Shown piece by piece: positions 1 through 6,185 of a DNA stretch of 21,294 bases. Position numbers and translations under genes: made by a program. The notes under the pieces are model-generated. The model did not search any database. It was not told the origin of the DNA and saw only the letters and a program-made list of their open reading frames with translations. The stretch is taken from the NCBI GenBank assembly GCA_910588985.1, contig CAJURO010000002.1, positions 113,563 to 134,856 of the forward strand, read 5' to 3'. The first letter of the stretch is position 1, and every line of letters begins with the position of its first letter. The stretch is from an uncultured Eggerthellaceae bacterium (GTDB lineage Bacteria; Actinomycetota; Coriobacteriia; Coriobacteriales; Eggerthellaceae).

Positions 1-1
1 T

Positions 2-520
2 GCTGTTGGTGGTGTGGTGCTTGATGCTTCTTGTCCGATTGAGGGGCTGAATGACTCGAAGCTTGTTGCACCAGAGGCGCGCGAGAAGATCGCAGACGAG
101 ATCAAGCGCTCTTGCATCGCGTGGACCGTATGCTATATCGAGCCTGATGAGATCGATGAGCACGGGATGTCTGCGTCGCTCCGTCGTGCTTTCAGCAAAG
201 CGATAAAGGATATCGAAGCCCAGGTGAGCAAGATCGACGTTATCCTGCTTGATGGCAATCCGCTAAGGCTTGATCCTCGGGAGAAGAGCATCGTCAAAGG
301 GGACAGAACAAGCGCCTCCATTGCTGCTGCTTCTATAGTCGCCAAGGTCGAGCGGGATGCGCTCATGGGTGATCTTGATGTTCGCTATCCAGGGTATGGC
401 TTCGCCTCTCACAAAGGTTATGGGACGAAGGATCACATCGAAGCGATACGATCTCGTGGCCTTTCCCCTGTGCATCGAAAGACCTTTTGCACTGGGTTCA
501 TGCAAGAAACCCTCTTTTGA
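2..520 (+). CDS. rnhB: Ribonuclease HII, 3' part (start lies before the window)
   Basis: RNase HII cleaves the RNA strand of RNA/DNA hybrids and incises at single ribonucleotides in DNA. The reading frame is open from base 2 (AVGGVVLD), so the gene begins upstream; the DEAG motif with the first two catalytic acids lies outside. The visible part carries the family signature GLNDSK and the other two metal-binding aspartates, in LLDGN (codon 251-253) and in AKVERD (codon 356-358), after the typical ASIVAKV. It ends normally with a histidine-rich tail (ASHKGYGT, HRKTF). A GTG at 14 is internal, not a start. It is followed by about 300 bp without a clear gene and then yraN in the same direction. 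Confidence 0.93.
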   Translation, partial: AVGGVVLDASCPIEGLNDSKLVAPEAREKIADEIKRSCIAWTVCYIEPDEIDEHGMSASLRRAFSKAIKDIEAQVSKIDVILLDGNPLRLDPREKSIVKGDRTSASIAAASIVAKVERDALMGDLDVRYPGYGFASHKGYGTKDHIEAIRSRGLSPVHRKTFCTGFMQETLF

Positions 521-821
521 TCTGGAGTTTTCCAGGCGCTCCCCCAAAGAGCTCACCATAACCAAAAGTTGGCTCATACAGCTTGTCTTCAAGGCATTTC
601 GCGTGGATGCTCGAGATCTTGCGAGCCGCTCTTTCTTCCAGCCAACGTATGAATATGAACAGCCTGCGATCGTGGTCTTGTCTTGCCAAGCTCTGCATCA
701 GAGCTTTGCAGAGCAAGAGCCAAAAGAGACAATGCTGCCGAGTGAGAAACCAGAGAGGTTTTCGGGAGACTCCTTCACTAGATTCGAATGAGCAAGACGA
801 ACGTGGGAAGGTGGCAACAAG
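521..821. other. Gap of about 300 bp with no convincing gene
   Basis: No reading frame here has a good start plus ribosome binding site. On + one frame stays open from inside rnhB to 791 but has no start codon of its own in the gap. On - a frame runs from 959 to 498 across the yraN start with no recognisable protein. A perfect 8-bp inverted repeat, GCTCTGCA (690-697) and TGCAGAGC (707-714) with a 9-base loop, could form a hairpin, but no T run follows, so it is not a standard terminator. A promoter for yraN could lie here, but I see no clear -35/-10 pair. A decayed gene or an untranslated RNA cannot be excluded. Confidence 0.4.
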
Positions 822-1259
822 ATGACCATAACAGCAGAGCGCGAATGCGTACGCCCTGCCGAGGGCGAGCAAACAGGGCACGCGCGGAAACGTCCTCTCT
901 CGGCAAAAGCTCTTGGAAAGAAGGGGGAGGACGCCGCAGTGCGCTATCTCCATCAGCATGGCTACGATATCCTTGAGCGTAATTGGACGTGCTTTGCAGG
1001 CGAGGCAGACATCATCGCGCGGGATGGCGAAGCGCTCGTGTTCATTGAGGTGAAAACACGTTCTGATATCAGGCAGGGATTTCCTTCTGAGGCGGTGGAT
1101 GCCAAGAAGCGTGCCACCTATGAGAAGATCGCCCTTGCATATATTTCCGAGTCAGAGTTCGTCGATGTGCCGATCAGATTCGATGTGGTCGCGATTGTTG
1201 CAGCGCAAAAAGGGCGTGCGATGATCCGCCATCATATCAATGCATTCGCGGTGGCATAA
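822..1259 (+). CDS. yraN: UPF0102 / YraN family nuclease-like protein
   Basis: This is a small protein of 145 residues in the UPF0102 family, whose exact role is unknown; the fold is related to Holliday-junction resolvases and PD-(D/E)XK nucleases. Residues 31-80 hold the family core: GKKGEDAAVRYL, RNW, GEADIIA (E61, D63) and FIEVKTR (E76, K78), a plausible metal-binding set. The first 28 or so residues are an extra, polar extension compared with the usual length near 120. The ATG at 822 has AGGTGG seven bases upstream. Its TAA ends one base before the GTG of comM, so the two are almost certainly cotranscribed. Its place between rnhB and comM-dprA is a common bacterial arrangement and hints at a role in DNA processing, which is inference. 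Confidence 0.9.
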   Translation: MTITAERECVRPAEGEQTGHARKRPLSAKALGKKGEDAAVRYLHQHGYDILERNWTCFAGEADIIARDGEALVFIEVKTRSDIRQGFPSEAVDAKKRATYEKIALAYISESEFVDVPIRFDVVAIVAAQKGRAMIRHHINAFAVA

Positions 1260-2801
1260 GTGAGCGAGCTATGTTCAGTCATGAGCGCGACGCTCCACGG
1301 CGTCGAGGCCGTTCCCACACTGGTAGAGGTGGCGCTTTGCAATGGATTGCCGGGGATGCATATTGTGGGAATGGGGGATACGGCAGTGCAAGAAGCGCGC
1401 GAGCGAGTGCGTTCGGCAATGCAGGCCTGCGGGTATGTGATGCCGAATCGCAAGATTGTCGTGAACCTTGCCCCAGGGAACATCAAGAAGACAGGGTCGG
1501 GGTTCGACCTTCCCATTGCGCTCGGGATACTGGGAGCTTCGGGCCAGGTAGACAAAGGGATCATGTGCGACAAGCTCTTCATCGGGGAGCTTTCTCTCGA
1601 CGGATTTGTCAGAGCTGTACCAGGTTATCTTGCGTTCGCGCTCGGAGCGAAGGAGGCTGGTGTCGGCATCGTAAGCGCGCTCGGGTGCGCTGTACCGCTT
1701 GTAGAGACAGAGCAGTTCGGTCTTGTATCCCTTGGACGCTTGCGCCTTGATCAGCCATTCGATGAAGCTCTCTCGATGCCTTCATACAGCATGTCTGAAG
1801 ATGTGGGCGTGGACTTCCGAGATATCAGCGGCCATGAGGTAGCGAAGCGCGCGCTCCAGATTGCCGTGGCAGGGCGACACGGGGTGCTCATGATAGGCCC
1901 TCCAGGCTCAGGTAAGACGATGCTCGCATCAAGGATGTCGACGATCATGGCCCCTTTGACCCAAGATGAGATCCTTAAAACTGCCGTCATCCATTCCGTG
2001 GCGAATGAGAGCGTGGAGCCCATCATGCATGGCCAAAGGCCATTTCGCGATCCGCATCACTCGGTCACGACCGCAGGGCTTATCGGTGGTGGTACGCCAG
2101 TAAGGCCAGGGGAGATATCGCTCGCCCATCATGGCACGCTCTTCTTGGACGAATTGGCAGAGTTTCGCTCATCGACCCTTCAGGCGCTCAGGCAGCCTCT
2201 TGAGAGTGGCGAGGTGCTTCTCACGCGTGCTGACAGCGCAACGCGCTTTCCTGCTGACTTCATGCTTGTTGCAGCATCGAACCCATGCCCATGCGGCTAC
2301 TTTGGCGATAAGGAGCATGCGTGCTCATGCTCGGAGTTCCAGATACAGCGGTATCGCGCAAAGATCGGTGGTCCTTTGCTTGACAGGATCGACATTCAGC
2401 TTCATGTTGATCGAATACCCGCTAAGGATGTTCTGAGGTCAGGGGATGGCATGAGCTCTGCGGCAATGCGCGAAGGCGTCTTGCGTGCTCAACGTTTCGC
2501 ATCATGGCGACGGAGCTGCAAAGAGGACGATGGCTCAGGCATAGAGTGCACCTTCTCTCTTATCGCGGGAAAACGGCTCTCGTCACGGCAGGTCATCGAC
2601 GCATGCAAGCTTGATGATGAGACAAGGGCGTTCGTCTGTGAGATGGCAGATCTGAGCAAGATGAGCGGACGGGCATTGATCTCGCTGCTCAAAGTTGGTC
2701 GCACGATAGCTGATATGGATGAGTCCATCGAAGTGAGGACCGAGCATATTGCCGAGGCGCTTTGCTTCAAGGTGGATGACAGCGCAAGGGAGCCATCGTG
2801 A
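1260..2801 (+). CDS. comM: ComM / YifB family AAA+ ATPase (Mg-chelatase-like)
   Basis: ComM is a hexameric AAA+ helicase that in naturally transformable proteobacteria drives branch migration during integration of incoming DNA; YifB homologues are very widespread. The 513-residue length fits. An N-terminal Lon-protease-like domain (about 1-180) contains the family motifs GLPGMHIVGM and NLAPGNIKK. The ATPase core has Walker A GPPGSGKT (213-220), the stretch RPFRDPHHSVT, Walker B LFLDEL (about 293-298) and the cysteine cluster NPCPCGYFG...CSCS (about 341-358). The C-terminal Mg-chelatase helical region includes SGRA and a sensor-like arginine. The start is GTG, directly after the yraN stop; dprA overlaps its end by 4 bases. 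Pairing with dprA supports a recombination or transformation role. Confidence 0.94.
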   Translation: MSELCSVMSATLHGVEAVPTLVEVALCNGLPGMHIVGMGDTAVQEARERVRSAMQACGYVMPNRKIVVNLAPGNIKKTGSGFDLPIALGILGASGQVDKGIMCDKLFIGELSLDGFVRAVPGYLAFALGAKEAGVGIVSALGCAVPLVETEQFGLVSLGRLRLDQPFDEALSMPSYSMSEDVGVDFRDISGHEVAKRALQIAVAGRHGVLMIGPPGSGKTMLASRMSTIMAPLTQDEILKTAVIHSVANESVEPIMHGQRPFRDPHHSVTTAGLIGGGTPVRPGEISLAHHGTLFLDELAEFRSSTLQALRQPLESGEVLLTRADSATRFPADFMLVAASNPCPCGYFGDKEHACSCSEFQIQRYRAKIGGPLLDRIDIQLHVDRIPAKDVLRSGDGMSSAAMREGVLRAQRFASWRRSCKEDDGSGIECTFSLIAGKRLSSRQVIDACKLDDETRAFVCEMADLSKMSGRALISLLKVGRTIADMDESIEVRTEHIAEALCFKVDDSAREPS

Positions 2802-3715
2802 GCGCGCTTTCGCCCCTTGAGGGGCCGCGCTTTGAGATAGACATCACTGACGAGCGCTATCCAAGGAGCTTTGGCGAAGTGCGCAACCCGCCAGAGCGCC
2901 TTTATGTGATGGGATCATTGGAAGCGATCCAAGAAGGCCTCGCGATAATCGGCGCGAGGAAGGCAACGCCGTATGGGCTTGACGCGACAGCACGCTTCGC
3001 GCGGATGGCTGCGGAGGCGGGGATCCCGATCATATCGGGAGGGGCGCGGGGATGCGACTCTGCTTCGCATAGGGCTGCGCTTGAGGTTGGCGGCATCACG
3101 ATTGCTGTGCTTGGCGGCGGGATCGATGAGCTCTATCCAAAGGAGAACAGGCAGCTCTTCCAGCAGATCATCGATGGTGGAGGAGCGGTCATATCAGAGC
3201 ATGCATGGGATGTTGCCCCGCGTCCCTATTATTTCCGTGCGAGGAATCGCATCATCGCTGGTGCTTCGAAGGCGACCTTGATCATTGAGGCGGGAATGCC
3301 CTCAGGCACGTTCTCGACAGCGGATGAGGCTCTTGGTAGCGGCAAAGCCGTCCTTGCAGTGCCAGGTTCGATCAATTCACATGCCTCCCTTGGTGCGAAC
3401 ATGCTCATCTATCAGGGAGCGACGCCTGTTGTCGATGAGGGAACCTTCGAGGATCAGCTGCGCGCGCTCTTCGATATCGATCGAGCTGTTGCGCAGAAGC
3501 GCATCACCGAGGTCGAGCGCATTGGCCCTGGCACGGAAACGCTCATGAACGCGCTCCGATCTGAGGCGCTCACCCTTGATGAGCTCTTGCCTATCGCGAA
3601 GCGTTGCTCAGGAGATGAGACGCCGCTCAACTGGCTTTTGAAGACGATCTCGAAGCTTCAGCAAAAGGGGCTCGTTGCGCGTGGTGCAGACGGGAGGTAC
3701 CTTTCTCATCTTTAG
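2798..3715 (+). CDS. dprA: DNA processing protein DprA
   Basis: DprA (Smf) binds incoming single-stranded DNA during natural transformation and loads RecA. The Rossmann-like core is complete: IIGARKAT (50-57), SGGARGCDSASH (80-91), the LGGGIDELYP stretch (105-114), RARNRIIAG (147-155), SGTFSTA (169-175) and AVPG (187-190). The last 65 residues form the winged-helix domain common in DprA (LTLDEL...WLLKTISKLQQKGLV). At 305 residues it is shorter than many DprA proteins because the N-terminal SAM-like domain is reduced. It starts with GTG inside the comM stop (GTGA, 4-base overlap), which suggests translational coupling. DprA is also found in species not known to take up DNA, so competence is a possibility rather than a conclusion. 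Confidence 0.95.
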   Translation: MSALSPLEGPRFEIDITDERYPRSFGEVRNPPERLYVMGSLEAIQEGLAIIGARKATPYGLDATARFARMAAEAGIPIISGGARGCDSASHRAALEVGGITIAVLGGGIDELYPKENRQLFQQIIDGGGAVISEHAWDVAPRPYYFRARNRIIAGASKATLIIEAGMPSGTFSTADEALGSGKAVLAVPGSINSHASLGANMLIYQGATPVVDEGTFEDQLRALFDIDRAVAQKRITEVERIGPGTETLMNALRSEALTLDELLPIAKRCSGDETPLNWLLKTISKLQQKGLVARGADGRYLSHL

Positions 3716-3733
3716 GATGCGTGCGCAAGATGC

Positions 3734-3746
3734 TAAGCTATCATCA
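3734..3746 (+). promoter_or_regulatory. Possible leaderless promoter of trmFO-xerC
   Basis: TAAGCT at 3734-3739 fits the actinobacterial -10 pattern TANNNT, and seven bases after its last T comes the A of the trmFO ATG (3746). Transcription from it would begin at the start codon, which agrees with the lack of a clear ribosome binding site. The -35 region (TTTAGG, 3711-3716, overlapping the dprA stop) is weak. An overlapping TATCAT (3739-3744) is too close to the ATG. Confidence 0.4.
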
Positions 3747-5110
3747 TGGAAAAGCAGGTATGCATATTAGGGGGCGGTCTTGCCGGAAGCGAGTGTGCGC
3801 TCACGCTTGCTGAGGCGGGCATTTCGGTCCGCCTGTTCGAGATGAGGCCAACAACGCCCACACCTGTGCACAGGACGGACTTCCTCGCTGAGCTTGTTTG
3901 CTCGAATTCGCTTAAGAGCACACGTCCTGATAGTGCAGCGGGAATGCTCAAGCGAGAGCTTGAGGTCCTCGGGTCGAACCTCTACGCAGAGGCGCTCAGG
4001 GCGCAGGTTGAGGCTGGCGGTGCGCTTGCGGTTGACCGTGAGCTCTTCTCGCAGGCTATCACTCGTCGCATCGAGGAGCATCCATGTATCGAGGTTGTTC
4101 GCGAAGAGGCGAGGGATATCCACGCTCTGGCAGAGAGCGCTGATGCGCTTGTGATAGCAACGGGCCCCCTCACCTCGGATGCGCTCGCGCATGATCTTGG
4201 TGCGCTCATCGATGGCGAATACCTCGCCTTCTTCGATGCGGCTGCCCCTATCGTCCTTGCTGAATCGCTCGATCGCTCGATCTTGTTCGAGCAATCGCGC
4301 TATGAGGGCATGGAAGGTTCTGGAGATTATCTGAATGCTCCTTTCACGAAGGAGGAGTACGAGAGGTTCATCGACCTTCTCTTGGATGCAGAGCGCGTGA
4401 TAGAGAAGGATTTCGAGACCCGTGACCTGTTCCAAGCATGTCAACCGGCAGAAGAGATCGCGCGGCGCGGACGGGATGCGTTGAGGTTCGGAGCGATGAA
4501 GCCCGTTGGGCTCATCGACCCGCGCACAGGCAAGCGCCCTTGGGCAGTGGTGCAGTTGCGGCGAGAGGATCGATCAGGCCAAAGCTATAACCTTGTTGGC
4601 TTCCAGACGAACTTGAGATTCAAGGAGCAGGAACGAGTCTTTAGGGCTATTCCAGGGCTTGAGCATGCCGAGTTCGCTCGTTTTGGCGTCATGCACAGGA
4701 ACACGTTCATCAACGCTCCTCATTGCTTGGATGCGTCAGGTCGTCTCATCACGCCTCAGGCGCAAGCTCTCTCAACGCCCATCTACATTGCAGGCCAGCT
4801 TTCAGGCACTGAAGGCTATTGCGAGGCGATCAGATCGGGCCTCAATTGCGCTTTCTCCCTCATTGGGGAAGCTGTTGGCGCTCCTTCTGTGATCCCGCCT
4901 AGAGAAACGGTGTTCGGGGCATTGCTTGCCTATGCGACCGATCCTGCCGTCATCGATTATCAGCCTATGCACGTCAACTTCGGCATCCTTCCGCCTCTTG
5001 ACGATGCGCCTCGCAAGAAGCGTGAGCGCTATGCAGCCTATGCTGAGAGGGGAGAGGCTGCGCTCGAAGGGTATGCGTGCGCCCTTCGTGCCCATGGGGT
5101 GATCGCATGA
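3746..5110 (+). CDS. trmFO: tRNA (uracil-5-)-methyltransferase, folate/FAD-dependent (TrmFO)
   Basis: TrmFO makes ribothymidine at position 54 of the tRNA T-loop, using methylenetetrahydrofolate and FADH2 rather than S-adenosylmethionine. The N-terminal FAD-binding loop is GGGLAGSE (9-16), followed by EMRP and the signature LVCSNSLKS, whose cysteine (C52) matches the active-site cysteine of the Bacillus enzyme. The second conserved cysteine is C232, in the variant context QACQPAEEIARRG, leading into RFGAMKPVGL. RTGKRPWAVVQLRRED, NTFINAP and the C-terminal GQLSGTEGYCEA motif complete the family pattern. The length of 454 residues is normal. The ATG at 3746 has no clear ribosome binding site and may be read from a leaderless mRNA. 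Its stop overlaps the xerC start by 4 bases. Confidence 0.96.
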   Translation: MEKQVCILGGGLAGSECALTLAEAGISVRLFEMRPTTPTPVHRTDFLAELVCSNSLKSTRPDSAAGMLKRELEVLGSNLYAEALRAQVEAGGALAVDRELFSQAITRRIEEHPCIEVVREEARDIHALAESADALVIATGPLTSDALAHDLGALIDGEYLAFFDAAAPIVLAESLDRSILFEQSRYEGMEGSGDYLNAPFTKEEYERFIDLLLDAERVIEKDFETRDLFQACQPAEEIARRGRDALRFGAMKPVGLIDPRTGKRPWAVVQLRREDRSGQSYNLVGFQTNLRFKEQERVFRAIPGLEHAEFARFGVMHRNTFINAPHCLDASGRLITPQAQALSTPIYIAGQLSGTEGYCEAIRSGLNCAFSLIGEAVGAPSVIPPRETVFGALLAYATDPAVIDYQPMHVNFGILPPLDDAPRKKRERYAAYAERGEAALEGYACALRAHGVIA

Positions 5111-6060
5111 GCGCATCTTCGCCGTCATCGAACCCTTCAGGCGCCTTAGAGGAGCATCCTGCCTCTCCTTGTGCTGACGTGCGCGCGTATCTTGACCACC
5201 TTGCATATGAGCGAAGGCTCTCTCTGCATACGATCAGAAACTACGAGATCGACCTTGAGGACTTGTACCGATGGCTCGATCGGCAGGAGCTGGATGCAAC
5301 GCATCTGACCCATAAGCAGCTCCGAGCTTACCTGGCAGAGCTCGATCAGGCTCAATATGCTCGCACGACCATCAACAGGCGCTTGTCGGCCGTCAAGGGC
5401 TTCTATCGGTGGATGAACGCAACGGGAAGGCTTGACGCCAATCCAGCGAGCCCGCTTTCGGGGCCGAAGCAGGCAGCTCGTCTTCCCAACGTGCTCACGC
5501 AGAAGGATATCGAGGCGCTCTTTGCGCTCTACCCGCTCGACCAAGCGGCCTCCCCTGAGCAAATAAGGGATGCGGCTGTTCTCGAGCTGATCTATGCGAC
5601 AGGAGCGCGAGTTTCAGAGATATCAGACTTGCTCCTTGTTGGCGTTGACCTTCGCCAAAAGGAGGTCAAGTATGTTGGCAAGGGCTCCAAGGAGCGCATC
5701 GTCCCTATGCATGACCTTGCCTGCAAGAGATTGATGCTCTACATCGAACAGGCGCGTCCCGCGCTCCTTGCAGGAAAGGCGAGCGAGCTCTGCTTCGTTT
5801 CAACGCGGGGGAAGCGTTATTCGGAAGATGCCATTCGCAGGATGTTCAAGGAGGCGCTCTTGCGGGCGGGGCTGGATGCGAACCTTTCGCCTCATGCCCT
5901 TCGCCATACGTTTGCCACTGATGTGCTCGCAGGGGGCGCTGACTTGCGCAGCGTACAGGAGATGCTCGGGCATGCAAGCCTCTCGACGACGCAGATATAC
6001 ACGCATGTCACTCCTGAGCGCCTCAAGGAGATCCATGCGCAAGCCCATCCTCGTGGCTAG
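5107..6060 (+). CDS. xerC: Tyrosine recombinase XerC/XerD type
   Basis: This 317-residue tyrosine recombinase belongs to the XerC/XerD group that resolves chromosome dimers at dif during division. The N-terminal SAM-like core-binding domain spans about 30-125 (HTIRNYEIDLEDL, TINRRLSAVKGFYRW). The catalytic residues are all present: R168 (TGARVSEI), K192 (GKGSKER), H263 and R266 (HALRH), H289 (LGHASL) and the nucleophile Y298 (TQIYTH). The start is the ATG at 5107, which overlaps the trmFO stop as ATGA; an in-frame start 30 bases earlier would lie inside trmFO and add only unconserved residues. A serine-rich N-terminal tail of about 30 residues is unusual. Pairing with trmFO matches the trmFO-xerC/codV order of Firmicutes and Coriobacteriia; XerC versus XerD cannot be decided from sequence alone. 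Confidence 0.92.
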   Translation: MSASSPSSNPSGALEEHPASPCADVRAYLDHLAYERRLSLHTIRNYEIDLEDLYRWLDRQELDATHLTHKQLRAYLAELDQAQYARTTINRRLSAVKGFYRWMNATGRLDANPASPLSGPKQAARLPNVLTQKDIEALFALYPLDQAASPEQIRDAAVLELIYATGARVSEISDLLLVGVDLRQKEVKYVGKGSKERIVPMHDLACKRLMLYIEQARPALLAGKASELCFVSTRGKRYSEDAIRRMFKEALLRAGLDANLSPHALRHTFATDVLAGGADLRSVQEMLGHASLSTTQIYTHVTPERLKEIHAQAHPRG

Positions 6061-6112
6061 GGGATGATCTTTTATTCATTTGGTGTGGAACGCATGGCGC
6101 GCTCGCTAATAG

Positions 6113-6142
6113 CGAACATATATTCTATTTTTGTACTATAAT
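6113..6142 (+). promoter_or_regulatory. uvrA promoter with LexA/DinR-like box
   Basis: A perfect TATAAT lies at 6137-6142, giving a start of transcription near 6149 and a leader of about 37 bases. Just upstream, 6113-6126 reads CGAACATATATTCT, which matches the Gram-positive SOS box CGAACRNRYGTTYG at 12 of 14 positions (half sites GAAC and ATTC, 4-base spacer). It covers the place of the -35 element, where a bound repressor would block RNA polymerase. uvrA is a classical SOS gene. No good -35 hexamer is seen. Confidence 0.6.
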
Positions 6143-6185
6143 CTGCATCTGACAAAAATCCGAGAAGGAGTAGATAGAAGCATCC

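Noticed and set aside
498..959. 153-codon - strand frame across the rnhB-yraN gap
   Set aside because: It overlaps the yraN start and the rnhB end and resembles no protein; only the part in the gap has normal-looking codons, so it is reported only as part of the gap.
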